Translations under genes and position numbers: made by a program
In this document: piece after piece, positions 1-7,613 of the stretch
Layout: every line of letters begins with the position of its first letter
How positions within the stretch are numbered: position 1 is the stretch's first letter
The notes under the pieces: model-generated
The model's database searches: none
Seen by the model: the letters and a program-made list of their open reading frames with translations, nothing else
Told to the model about the DNA's origin: nothing
From: Nitrospira sp.
Lineage (GTDB): Bacteria; Nitrospirota; Nitrospiria; Nitrospirales; Nitrospiraceae
Reading direction: 5' to 3'
NCBI GenBank assembly: GCA_024998625.1
Contig: JACOEL010000014.1
Span: 1-64,000, forward strand
DNA: 64,000 nt

Positions 1-115
1 TTGGCTCTTCGTCACGTGCGGCTTAACGAATCTGTTTCTGGCGCGCCGGCGCCTCTTGGCGGGAACGTAGGAGCCGGGTGTCCGCAGGGCGGCAGTGGGC
101 CATTGGACGGGGGGG

Positions 116-137
116 GTGAGCCCACAAAAAGGCTCAC
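116..137. other. hairpin, possible terminator or element-end structure
   Basis: A perfect 7-bp inverted repeat, GTGAGCC (116-122) and GGCTCAC (131-137), encloses an A-rich 8-base loop. No coding sequence is recognisable in the first 260 bases. There is no T-tract, so a terminator role is only a guess. Confidence 0.3.
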
Positions 138-267
138 GGACCAGCAGATTCTCACCGGATAGCCCAGAGTGTTCACCCCAGTAACTGGTTTCTCAGTGGA
201 AACGTGAATTAATCAGACCTTCCTTAGGTCAGAAATAATGGGTCAGGTCCCTTTTATGCTCCTCGCC

Positions 268-330
268 GCGTAACGCAGAGCTAGGCGGTGCGCTGCCGCT
301 TTGCGCGCTCGCTTGAACGAGTTGTTAGAC
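268..330 (-). other. integron attC recombination site (attC-A)
   Basis: On the minus strand the site opens with the R'' core GTCTAAC followed by AACTCGTTCAAGC, a very typical attC left arm. It closes with GTTACGC, a variant of the R' core GTTRRRY. The length (63 bp) is normal for attC. It sits directly at the 3' end of the antitoxin gene, as expected for a cassette whose gene reads on the minus strand. The right arm is degenerate, so it may recombine poorly. Confidence 0.7.
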
Positions 331-607
331 GTGATGATTTTTCTGTGAGCCGACCTGTCACGAATTTGTGTAACACACTGGCAATAAGTGTTTGATAAGG
401 CACGCCTTCCTCGGCCGCACGAGTTTGAATATCCATTAGGTCGGGGGAGGACAATCGAACATTGACCCTCCGGTTCTTGATGAATGTAGCCCGGGCCGCT
501 TCTTTGAAGTGTTTCAGTTCAGCCTTTGATGGAGCCATGGACTTAAAGTGGCCTTTCTCATAGTCTTCAGAAATTCGTTCTTCAAATGATTGTCTGCGCG
601 GTTTCAT
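281..607 (-). CDS. BrnA/CopG-like antitoxin of a type II toxin-antitoxin pair
   Basis: This 108-residue protein is predicted to bind and neutralise the toxin encoded just upstream and to repress their shared promoter. Residues about 35-85 (KNRRVNVRLSSPDLMDIQ, then a helix with PYQTLIASVLHKF) fit the ribbon-helix-helix antitoxins found beside BrnT-like toxins. Its ATG directly follows the toxin TAA with no spacer, so the two are probably translationally coupled. The last 16 or so residues are encoded by the attC-A site and its TAG stop lies inside that site. That tail is therefore likely a by-product of cassette structure, not a conserved part of the family. Confidence 0.75.
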   Translation of the reverse strand: MKPRRQSFEERISEDYEKGHFKSMAPSKAELKHFKEAARATFIKNRRVNVRLSSPDLMDIQTRAAEEGVPYQTLIASVLHKFVTGRLTEKSSRLTTRSSERAKRQRTA

Positions 608-886
608 TTACACACCACCTTTCAAGTAATCACGGGTCGCTTTTCTATTCGGAATCACCGTTTTAAGGAAGTAATACTCAGTCTCTTCTACAAATGGAAC
701 CAAGTAGGCATATTGCTCGATCGCTACCACAAACATTCGTTGTTGAGGATATTTGCTTGGGTTGGAGTGCACTATGATGTCGAGCAATCCGTCGGCTTCA
801 ATGGCAAGCACGATTTCCTCGAAGGATATATTCCGCTCAGCTTTCAGCTGTTCATTCTTCTCGTGGTTCCATCGAAATGGTTTCAT
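608..886 (-). CDS. BrnT-like toxin (predicted ribonuclease)
   Basis: This 92-residue protein resembles BrnT-family toxins, small RelE-like-fold ribonucleases that cut RNA when free of antitoxin. Supporting features are an N-terminal FRWNHEKNEQL stretch, the ISFEEIVLAIE helix, a central beta-sheet (RMFVVAIEQYAYLVPFVEE) and the C-terminal segment FLKTVIPNRKATRDY. That last segment matches the usual 'ISARKATRRER'-type end of the family. Toxin-first gene order is typical of BrnTA. The pair lies in an integron cassette context, where toxin-antitoxin modules are common stabilising cargo. The call rests on recognised sequence pattern only. Confidence 0.75.
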   Translation of the reverse strand: MKPFRWNHEKNEQLKAERNISFEEIVLAIEADGLLDIIVHSNPSKYPQQRMFVVAIEQYAYLVPFVEETEYYFLKTVIPNRKATRDYLKGGV

Positions 887-981
887 GCGTGCAGTCTATC
901 CGAATGTGTGCCTTCTGTCATCATCGTGAGACCCTCTGACCATTGACGGTTGACGAGTTTCGGATGCCGTATCTCAACGCT

Positions 982-1178
982 TCACGCTCCCGCTACCCCC
1001 TCCTCCCGAACCCTTCCCCCGTCATCACCTCCGCCACGTTCCGCCCGTTCACGAAGACATCGGCCAAGGTCCGACCGTAGGCATCGCGGCCGTGGGGAAC
1101 GATGTCGATGGTTTCTGCCTGCAACAGTTGCTCCAGACGAAGGGCAGCTTCTCGCCCGCCTGCTTGTTTGAAGCTCAT
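982..1178 (-). pseudogene. truncated duplicate of a thermonuclease-like gene (3' end only)
   Basis: About 60 codons match the C-terminus of the intact thermonuclease-like gene at 7830-8459, including GGREAALRLEQL, PHGRDAYGRTLADVFVNG and EVMTGEGFGRRG. About 180 bp are nearly identical at the DNA level, including sequence just past the stop. The N-terminal half with the signal peptide and the RxxG...PE catalytic segment is absent. The fragment is joined directly to the 3' end of the nitrilase pseudogene: its apparent ATG overlaps the nitrilase TGA. It is a dead copy produced by recombination. Confidence 0.8.
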
Positions 1179-1898
1179 TCGATCTCAGCAACAGCCATTC
1201 CAGTTGTCATCAGCGGCACCGGGGCGATTACCGCTCCGCTCGGATCGCTGATCGCCGTTGGTCCGTAAGAGATCCAGCCGTTCCGCTCTCTCGTGACGTC
1301 CTACGACAGGAGCCACATACCATTCTCTTGCGCGCGTTGGGATCTGATCTCGTTATGCCGAAGTTTCCATTGTTCGGCTGTCTTGCGAGGCGCCATATTA
1401 TGGCATGGGCAAGCTAATAGCTTGACTCCGGCGCGAGCGCCCGCTTTGACCGATTCATTGAATTCAAGTCGTAGCAAATATTGATTCCGAGCGTCGTGCC
1501 ACAACAGAAATCAAATACCGGATGGTCATCACCGGGTTGAAATATCGTCTGTTCGCTATCGAGAAGATGTGTCTTGCGATAGGCCGCGGCGAGGTTTCCA
1601 CTCTGTACGGTGACAGCTGAATGGAAGAACGTATTGCCAGTTCGTTCGATTGAACCAACGACCACCGTTGGTTCAAGATGTTTCAGGCTGCGGAGTACCC
1701 GATCGAATTCAGATGAGGTTAGAGCCACGGCTGCTTCGGCTATATATCCGTCATCCGGACAATACTCTTGAAGGAAGCACTCCGGGAAACAGGCCAAACT
1801 CGCGCCATGTCGTGTAGCGTGCGTCGCATAGGTATCTATGAGAGCGCCCGCGACACATCATTGTGGACATCAGGTAGTTGACAGGCGGCGATTTTCAT
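1175..1898 (-). pseudogene. nitrilase-superfamily carbon-nitrogen hydrolase, broken by frameshifts and a stop
   Basis: Reading all three minus-strand frames reconstructs a nitrilase: MKIAACQLPDVHNDVSRAL, then IDTYATHA...ACFPECFLQEY, YRKTHLL, GINICYDL, ESVKAGARAGVKLLACPCHN, QENGMWLLS and DVTRERNGWISYGPTAISD. The catalytic Glu, Lys and Cys positions of the family are still readable. There is a frameshift near 1845, another near 1465, and an in-frame TAG at 1301-1303. The gene is essentially full length (about 240 codons), so it decayed in place. Three lesions make sequencing error an unlikely sole cause. Confidence 0.8.
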
Positions 1899-2607
1899 AG
1901 CCGTGCGAGTTGCGACGAACGGTTTACATCATCTGCCTGCTGTTCGTTGAAAGCGTTATTAGGCCGATGACTACGTGTTGCTCTCCAGATAGCAGAGGTG
2001 CAGTTGCTCGCTACGCACGATAAGCGCTCTAACGCGGAGAGTTATGCGTGTCGGCTTCCTACGTCGCACAACGACGTGAGCCGCAAGATGAACCCTTGAC
2101 CTGCCCGCGGCGTTGCAGGTGTCCATCGTCCGACGTCGTTCGTTCATTTCCCTCCGGAACTCAAGCCCAATGGCTGCCGTGAATGTAACGCAACCCGCTG
2201 AAGCGCGAGTCTACGTTGAAATCCAACAGGTATCCAGGCCTTCGCCTGGTTACCCTCAGTATATCTTGTGACCCCTGCAGGCTATTCAGGGATCGGCCAA
2301 GCAGCATGGCGGCCACTTTTTCGAGTCTAGCTGGCTTAGGCAATGTGCGTAGGCATGGACCTGTATCAAGACGGATACGGAAGAGTATCGGAAGAGATAC
2401 GCCGTCACGCGGCATGTCTCAAGGACAGCGCAGCGCACCTCATGTTTTTGAGGAGTTTTCAGACTGGACTATCATGGCGGGCCGTTTGCAAGATCATGTT
2501 CACGAGTGATCGTATGTTCGGTAGGCCTTGCGCGGATGGATATCCGTACGTCGTCTTGCCGACCTCGCCCGCGCCGGTGCACGGGTATTTTTAGAAAGGA
2601 AGAAGCC
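1899..2607. other. intergenic stretch with one attC-like site
   Basis: Apart from the attC-D candidate at 2027-2098, no convincing gene is visible. A minus-strand reading frame of 84 codons (2161-2415) has the position expected for the gene of that cassette, but its composition is arginine- and leucine-rich and matches no family I recognise. I leave it uncalled. Confidence 0.4.
2027..2098 (-). other. probable integron attC site (attC-D)
   Basis: On the minus strand the site ends with CATAACTCTCCGCGTTAGAG, resembling the right arm and R' core (GTTAGAG) of attC. The centre is a strong hairpin: ACGTCG (2061-2066) pairs with CGACGT (2072-2077), and CGGCT (2052-2056) pairs with AGCCG (2079-2083). 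Unpaired bases between the stems are as expected for attC. The R'' core is degenerate, so the outer boundary is uncertain. Confidence 0.5.
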
Positions 2608-3558
2608 ATGATCGTTGTACATTCAACCGAGCTTGAGCAGATGAAAACGCTGGGTGAATTGGCCGAGCGGGCCCCAGTCATCCCCCGCTACCTGGAGGAG
2701 GTCGACCTGGCTCCGCTTGCGAGGGACGTTCGCGACTATGCCGGGCGAATGGGATATGCTGCGCAATTTCTCCATGAGTTCGATGTGCCGCACCCGACAC
2801 CGATCGGAGTCCGAGAACAGGACGTTGCCCCTCTGTTGAATGGATCCGATACGGAACTCAAGTACGAACATTTTTCCGTCGTGATGTCGAAGTCACGGCG
2901 GCTCGCCATCTATGTGGCCTGTAACATCGACGGCCGACGTTCGCAAAAAATCAAACGCGGCAAGGACCGCTGGAGCCTCGATCCGCGTATGGATCGGGAC
3001 TATCAGATCGGAGAAGAGCTCTACGCGGGCAACGAATTGGATCGTGGCCATCTGGTGCGGCGTGAAGATCCGGTGTGGGGCCTTAAGCATGAAGCGGCCG
3101 TTGCGAACGGAGACACCTTCCACTTCACCAATTGTTCCCCTCAGCATGAAAAGTTCAATCAACAAACCTGGCTGGGGCTCGAAGACTATATTCTGCGGAA
3201 CAGCCGTGCGCATAAATTGAAGGTCACCGTGTTTACGGGGCCGATTTTTCAGGACGACGATCCGGAATATCGCGGAGCACTCCTCCCGCGCCAGTATTGG
3301 AAGGTAGTCGCGGTGGTGTCCGATGGGAGGAAGTCGGCCACGGGCTATATGATCAGTCAATCGGAGTTGCTCGAACATCTGCGGGCCTTTGGGTTCGGCC
3401 GATACAAGACCTATCAGGTGAGCATCGACCAAATCGAGCGACTGACGGATTTGGACTTCGGCCCGCTGAAACACTATGACGGCTTCACCACCGAGGAAGC
3501 GCGCACCAGGCGGGCGATGCGGGCCGAGATTCGCTCCTGGAAAGACATTCGGGTCTGA
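2608..3558 (+). CDS. DNA/RNA non-specific endonuclease (NUC1/NucA family, DRGH motif)
   Basis: This 316-residue protein is predicted to be a sugar-non-specific, metal-dependent nuclease. The active-site motif DRGH lies in NELDRGHLVRREDP (about residues 147-160), followed by the metal-binding Asn region FTNCSPQHEKFNQQTWLGLE and the GPIF strand, in the family's order. The first 90 or so residues form an extra domain I do not recognise. No signal peptide is present, which is unusual because many family members are secreted. The ATG is preceded by AAGGAAG; an upstream in-frame start at 2506 lacks such a site. It lies 66 bp before a co-directional subtilase and the two may act together. Confidence 0.88.
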   Translation: MIVVHSTELEQMKTLGELAERAPVIPRYLEEVDLAPLARDVRDYAGRMGYAAQFLHEFDVPHPTPIGVREQDVAPLLNGSDTELKYEHFSVVMSKSRRLAIYVACNIDGRRSQKIKRGKDRWSLDPRMDRDYQIGEELYAGNELDRGHLVRREDPVWGLKHEAAVANGDTFHFTNCSPQHEKFNQQTWLGLEDYILRNSRAHKLKVTVFTGPIFQDDDPEYRGALLPRQYWKVVAVVSDGRKSATGYMISQSELLEHLRAFGFGRYKTYQVSIDQIERLTDLDFGPLKHYDGFTTEEARTRRAMRAEIRSWKDIRV

Positions 3559-3624
3559 GGCGTTTCGAGCGTTGTTTCATCGACGCACCATGTGCCAGCA
3601 CTCACATACGGGAGGAGGACGGCC

Positions 3625-5754
3625 ATGCCTGAACTTACAGAGGTGCGACTCGGCAAGAAGACAGAACCCCCGATCTTGCTCCGCAAAAGCGACGATCTGA
3701 TCGCAGTCCGGACCCGGTCGACACGATCCATCAAGGCCGGAGCGGTTCGAACCCCTGAGTCCGGAGAAGTGGCGGACGGACATCTCGTGTTCACGGTTCC
3801 CGAGGCCGGCGTCGAAATCTATCGCGTTCCTCCCGGGGCCGGGCGTCGATCATTGGAAAGTCGGAAAGAGGCACTTCGTGCGGCCGCCGATGTCCGGTTT
3901 GCCGGCGGCGTGATGGTGGATGAAAAATCCAGAGAGCCGGTGTTGTATACAGAAAACCTGTTTATCAAGTTTGTCGATGAGATGGACTTGGAGGACTGTC
4001 GGGCAGTGATCCGGGAGGCCGGCCTCACCATCAAGAAAGAGTTGACCTACGCCACCAACGCGTTTTTCGTCGGTGCGCCGGAGGGTACAGGCACCAGGGT
4101 TTTCGATACGGCGGCGTCGCTCTTGAATCGCACGGACGTCGAATATTGTCACCCGGAACTTGTCCGGCCGAAAGGCCGTCGCGTGATCGCCGTGGAGCAA
4201 TGGCATCTCAAAACCACCACGATCGACGGGACGGCGGTATCAGCCAGCGCCAACGTCGAGGCGGCGCATCAGGTCACCCAAGGGGAGGGAGTGGTGATCG
4301 CCGTCATAGATGACGGGGTTGATATCGACCATCCGGAGTTCAGCGGCGCAGGGAAGATCGTCGCGCCTCGCGACGCCAGTCTGGGCACGGGCGATCCACG
4401 GCCGAAGGATCCCCATCCGGCGTTCACGGAGGACCATGGCACCGCCTGCGCAGGCGTGGCATGCGCGGCCGGCCTCGTGCGTGCCTCCGGCGTGGCGCCG
4501 AAGGCCAAACTGATCCCGATCCGGCTGAGTTCGGCGCTCGGATCACAACAAGAGGCTGAGGCGTTCGAATGGGCCGCCAACAACGGCGCCGATGTGATTT
4601 CGTGCAGTTGGGGACCGGAGGACGGAGACTGGTGGAACCCGAACCATCCGGCACACAATCAGAAAGTGCCCATTCCCGCCAGCACGAAGCTGGCCGTTGA
4701 TTACGCGACGACCAAAGGACGGGGAGGGAAGGGGTGCGTGGTGCTCTTCGCCGCGGGGAACGGAAACGAGAGCGTGGATAACGACGGGTACGCGAGTTAC
4801 GAGCGCATCATCGCGGTGGCGGCTTGTAACGACCGTGGGAAGCGCAGTGTCTATAGCGATTTCGGCAAGGCCATCTGGTGCTCGTTTCCAAGCAGCGATC
4901 GAGGCCATGCACCGTTTCAGCATCCGGCTCCCCTCACGAAAGGAATATTCACGACAGATCGTGTGGGAGCGTCGGGCTATAATCCCGGAACGTCGGGGGC
5001 CGGCGACAATCGCGGGAACTACACGAACAGCTTCGGCGGAACATCCAGCGCCTGCCCTGGTGCGGCAGGCGTGGCCGCACTGGTGCTGTCGGTCAATCCA
5101 GAGTTGAAATGGCAGGAAGTGCGGGAAATTCTCAAGCAATCCTGCGACAAGATCGATCCGCAGGGCGGCAATTACACGGCAGAAGGGTGGAGCCGATTCT
5201 ACGGCTATGGCCGTCTCAATGCCGAGAAGGCTGTCGCCCTGGCCAAGCCGGGGACACAGAACCGCGTCCTTATCAGTCGCACATTCAACGAGCTCATTCC
5301 GGATCTCCAAATGGTGACGGTTTCGCTGGACGTGAATGACGCCACGCCGATCGAAAATTTGATTGTCCATCTTGATCTTGCGCACACGTATATCGGGGAT
5401 CTGGTCATTACCTTGATGCCGCCGACTGGTTTGAATCCGGCCAAGGTTGTTCTGCACGATCGAACAGGCGGTGCGACTCAGAATCTCAAGCGGACTTACG
5501 ACATGCTGGATACCCAGGCGTTGGCTCCGCTGAAGGGCAAGGGCCTGAAGGGAACGTGGACACTCGACATTGAAGACGCGGAGGCTCGGGACGAGGGGAC
5601 GTTGAGACAGTTCGGCCTCGAACTGGTCTTCGGCTCCGGCAGTCGGCGTGCGGAGGCCGCCCGAAGCACCGGTGCGATGAATCGTGGGAGACGAGCCGAA
5701 GCTGGTCGTGTGAGCAGGATGAGCAGCCGACGCGCGCCTTCGCGTCGAGCTTGA
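3625..5754 (+). CDS. subtilisin-like serine protease with C-terminal P domain
   Basis: This 709-residue S8-family peptidase has its catalytic triad visible as Asp in VIDDGVDIDHPEF, His in DHGTACAGVAC and Ser in FGGTSSACPGAAG. Residues about 1-200 form a long N-terminal region, including a likely inhibitor-type prodomain around residues 110-180. A proprotein-convertase P domain follows the catalytic domain (about residues 545-665: HTYIGDLVITLMPP, LKGTWTLDIED). The tail is rich in arginine, alanine and serine. No signal peptide is seen, so the enzyme is cytoplasmic or exported by another route. ATG 3625 has a GGAGGAGG site; a GTG at 3592 is possible but poorer. It is probably co-transcribed with the upstream endonuclease. 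Confidence 0.9.
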   Translation: MPELTEVRLGKKTEPPILLRKSDDLIAVRTRSTRSIKAGAVRTPESGEVADGHLVFTVPEAGVEIYRVPPGAGRRSLESRKEALRAAADVRFAGGVMVDEKSREPVLYTENLFIKFVDEMDLEDCRAVIREAGLTIKKELTYATNAFFVGAPEGTGTRVFDTAASLLNRTDVEYCHPELVRPKGRRVIAVEQWHLKTTTIDGTAVSASANVEAAHQVTQGEGVVIAVIDDGVDIDHPEFSGAGKIVAPRDASLGTGDPRPKDPHPAFTEDHGTACAGVACAAGLVRASGVAPKAKLIPIRLSSALGSQQEAEAFEWAANNGADVISCSWGPEDGDWWNPNHPAHNQKVPIPASTKLAVDYATTKGRGGKGCVVLFAAGNGNESVDNDGYASYERIIAVAACNDRGKRSVYSDFGKAIWCSFPSSDRGHAPFQHPAPLTKGIFTTDRVGASGYNPGTSGAGDNRGNYTNSFGGTSSACPGAAGVAALVLSVNPELKWQEVREILKQSCDKIDPQGGNYTAEGWSRFYGYGRLNAEKAVALAKPGTQNRVLISRTFNELIPDLQMVTVSLDVNDATPIENLIVHLDLAHTYIGDLVITLMPPTGLNPAKVVLHDRTGGATQNLKRTYDMLDTQALAPLKGKGLKGTWTLDIEDAEARDEGTLRQFGLELVFGSGSRRAEAARSTGAMNRGRRAEAGRVSRMSSRRAPSRRA

Positions 5755-5861
5755 TTCTGCGATTCATGAGCGTGGAATGAGGGACGGGTTGCCTGGGTAT
5801 CAGGAGAGGCAAAACCGACCGATCAAGGCTCTGGCAATGTGATCTGTTCTTGAAGTCTCGC

Positions 5862-5889
5862 GGCGGCGCCTCGACTTCAGGGCGCCGCC
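5862..5889 (+). terminator. strong GC hairpin downstream of the protease gene
   Basis: GGCGGCGCC (5862-5870) and GGCGCCGCC (5881-5889) form a perfect 9-bp stem with a 10-base loop, about 110 bp after the subtilase stop. A T-rich tail is weak, so this may be a terminator or only a structured remnant. Confidence 0.45.
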
Positions 5890-6032
5890 AATCCCGTTCT
5901 TCCCAGGTTCATGCGGAGCTGACAAGGAAGAGTGAAGGTCTTTGTGGCGGACCCTGTTCGGATGGGATCGCACGCTGATGGAGAATCAAGGGAGCCACTT
6001 TTATTCCCTCGTGCAAGAATTCGATGACGGGG

Positions 6033-6205
6033 GTGTCCTATCAACGCCTCTGTCGGGCGGGTAAGGCGAAGAAGCTGGCATTGACCGTCTGCATGCAGAA
6101 GCTACTCACGATTCTCAATGTGATGATGAAGAGTGGCACGCCGTGGCAGCGTGACTGCGGGTGAGTGCACTTGACAGTCAAACCAGTTGCTGGCCGTGCA
6201 CTCAC
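6033..6205 (+). mobile_element. IS110-family transposase C-terminal remnant with element end
   Basis: The frame from 6033 to the TGA at 6162-6164 reads YQRLCRAGKAKKLALTVC, then QKLLTILNVMMKSGTPW. This is the conserved C-terminus of IS110/IS1111-type DEDD transposases. Only the last 43 or so codons remain. Just past the stop, GTGAGTGCAC (6161-6170) and GTGCACTCAC (6196-6205) form a perfect 10-bp inverted repeat, possibly the element end. Some IS1111 relatives insert specifically in attC sites, which fits its place beside attC-B. Confidence 0.75.
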
Positions 6206-6222
6206 TTTGCGCCATCAGTCTC

Positions 6223-6419
6223 TTACTCCACAACCTCAAGGTCCTTTCGCATAGCCGCCATGAGATCGTCGTGAGCATTCGTTCGCCCATTCGATCCGGG
6301 CTCGCTCGCTTTCAGGCGCTTGAGGGCGTCGACCGTGACCGACGACGCGACCAATTGCACCTTGATCTCCCATAGGGCGAACTGCTTGGCCTTCTCATCA
6401 GACCAGCCTTCTGTTAACG
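6223..6419 (-). pseudogene. fragment of a cassette gene of unknown function, start codon missing
   Basis: The minus-strand frame reads TEGWSDEKAKQFALWEIKVQ, then VASSVTVDALKRL, AHDDLMAAMRKDLEVVE and a TAA at 6223. Its composition is convincingly protein-like. No ATG, GTG or TTG occurs in frame between the preceding stop and the coding stretch, which begins right at the cut point of attC-B. It looks like a third cassette whose start was lost at the recombination junction or by an indel. I recognise no family. Confidence 0.4.
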
Positions 6420-6475
6420 TTCATCGTGAGGGACGCGCCGTAAGCGGCGCGCCCCTCTCGACTGTGCTGTTAGAT
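6412..6475 (-). other. integron attC recombination site (attC-B)
   Basis: The outer cores are GTTAGAT (6469-6475, R'' on the minus strand) and TGTTAAC (6412-6418, R'). The interior folds into GCGCCG-taag-CGGCGC, extended by GAGGG/CCCTC and TCG/CGA stems with single extra bases on one side. Extrahelical bases in an otherwise near-perfect palindrome are the signature of attC. This is one of the two clearest sites in the window. Confidence 0.85.
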
Positions 6476-6945
6476 GCCCAATCCTCCGCTGCGATGTGCA
6501 CACCGATACCCTCCTCCTTGAGAATATGGCAGAACGATGGCACATGGTTGGCTCCGCAAACGAATAGAACTGGCCACAAGTTGAGACTGCGGAGCTGCTT
6601 AAGCCAATACCGTTCGCGCTTTGCGTGACTTTCGGCGACGCGCGCTCCAACCTCTGATTCGGACAAAGTGGAAGGGAAGGCCGAGATACGGATATCGTTC
6701 TCCTGGCGGATTTCAAATTTGGCTCTTTCTATCCTGTTTGGATCGCAAAACCGGTGCGGTATCTGCAATGCATTAGCGACTCGCATCGGAATGGATGCGG
6801 CGCAGTTGTTCTCGGCAAGAGCCTCCTCGTTCATTTCTTCGGCCACCGCTTGGATCTTGAACTCTTGGCACAAGCTCTTCAGAAAGGTCTGTAGCGCCAA
6901 ATCGGCTGTCTGAATCGTGGGACTTGTTCCAACAACAATAACCAT
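6421..6945 (-). CDS. hypothetical protein in an integron cassette
   Basis: This 174-residue protein is of unknown function. It starts MVIVVGTSPTIQTADLALQ and has a conserved-looking core (IPMRVANALQIPHRFCDP, then KRERYWLKQL and WPVLFVCGANHVPSF, HILKEEGIGVHIAAEDW). The alternation of beta strands with the GANHVPSF loop suggests an alpha/beta enzyme-like fold, but I cannot name it. The last 15 residues (STVERGAPLTARPSR) are encoded by attC-B, so the natural protein probably ends near AEDW. It has no signal peptide or membrane segment. Confidence 0.65.
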   Translation of the reverse strand: MVIVVGTSPTIQTADLALQTFLKSLCQEFKIQAVAEEMNEEALAENNCAASIPMRVANALQIPHRFCDPNRIERAKFEIRQENDIRISAFPSTLSESEVGARVAESHAKRERYWLKQLRSLNLWPVLFVCGANHVPSFCHILKEEGIGVHIAAEDWASNSTVERGAPLTARPSR

Positions 6946-6964
6946 GGGAGGGCGGGAGTTGGGC

Positions 6965-7033
6965 GTCTAACGTTGAAGTTGAGCCGCAGTCTGAGACTTG
7001 CCGAGAGCTGTCAGCTCGAACGACTGGTTAGAA
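6965..7033 (-). other. integron attC recombination site (attC-C)
   Basis: On the minus strand it begins TTCTAACCAGTCGTTCGAGC and ends GCGGCTCAACTTCAAC followed by the core GTTAGAC. Both arms are close to textbook attC arms and are imperfectly complementary to each other. The 69-bp length is normal. It lies 8 bp past the restored stop of the next upstream cassette gene, the standard arrangement. Confidence 0.85.
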
Positions 7034-7040
7034 CTCGCCT

Positions 7041-7549
7041 TCACTTCAGCAGCGCCCCGAGGATTGACCCTACAAGGCCACCGGCGGCCCCGCAAGAGCG
7101 ATCCACCAACGCTTGTCTTTTTGATGCTCAAGCGCACGTGAATGCATATTGACAGCTGTATCAACCAGTGCCTTGATGTTCGTAGACGAAAGCGGGACAC
7201 GGGAAACTCGAAGTTGCTGCTCTGAGGTCAGAGCGCTGTATTCAGCACTCGTTAGAACTCTCTCCGCATCAACGTCATACCGCTTTGGAAATTGACGCCG
7301 CCATACCAAGGACGCCTTCGCTCTCGCAGAGTCGAGTCGGAAAAATTCCGGATGTTCAATGAAAACAGCCTTCCATTTTTCCGCTTGCGCTTCATCGGCG
7401 GACATAAGGTCAGCCCAACCGGGAAAAGGCAACTTGTAGAACTTGTATGTAGCCATGGTTTGGATCGCAGCAATGACATCGCCAAGCCGATTCGTATCTC
7501 GCAAATATGGCGAGAGGGCGGTCTTTTCTGTATTCCATGGAAGGCGCAT
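7041..7549 (-). pseudogene. cassette protein with frameshifted C-terminal membrane tail
   Basis: The open frame runs from ATG 7549 to a stop at 7070 (159 residues) and ends in KRWWIALAG then out-of-frame residues. Adding one G to the run near 7085 restores AAGGLVGSILGALLK and a stop at 7041. That is a glycine-zipper-like hydrophobic tail placed exactly before attC-C. The restored protein (about 169 residues) would be a soluble domain with a C-terminal membrane anchor. No family is recognised. The lesion is a single-base loss in GGGG, so either recent inactivation or an assembly error is possible. Confidence 0.65.
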
Positions 7550-7554
7550 AAGAG

Positions 7555-7613
7555 TTCTAACTATGTATTATCTGGTTCCGTATAAGATGCCAATTGCCTT
7601 GTGACGTTGGATA
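7555..7613 (-). other. possible cassette boundary: attI-like or degenerate attC
   Basis: The minus strand has GTTAGAA (7555-7561), a good R' core, 6 bp before the ATG of the 7549 gene. A possible R'' (ATCCAAC on the minus strand) lies near 7613. No convincing hairpin joins them. That would suit an attI site, which needs no hairpin, or a decayed attC. No integrase gene is found upstream. Confidence 0.35.

Noticed and set aside
4543-5457. Minus-strand open frame of 304 codons opposite the subtilase
   Set aside because: Shadow of the protease gene; no ribosome site and no recognisable motif.
7244-7262. Another attC core (GTTAGAA) at about 7250
   Set aside because: It lies inside a coding frame with no partner core or hairpin; chance occurrence.
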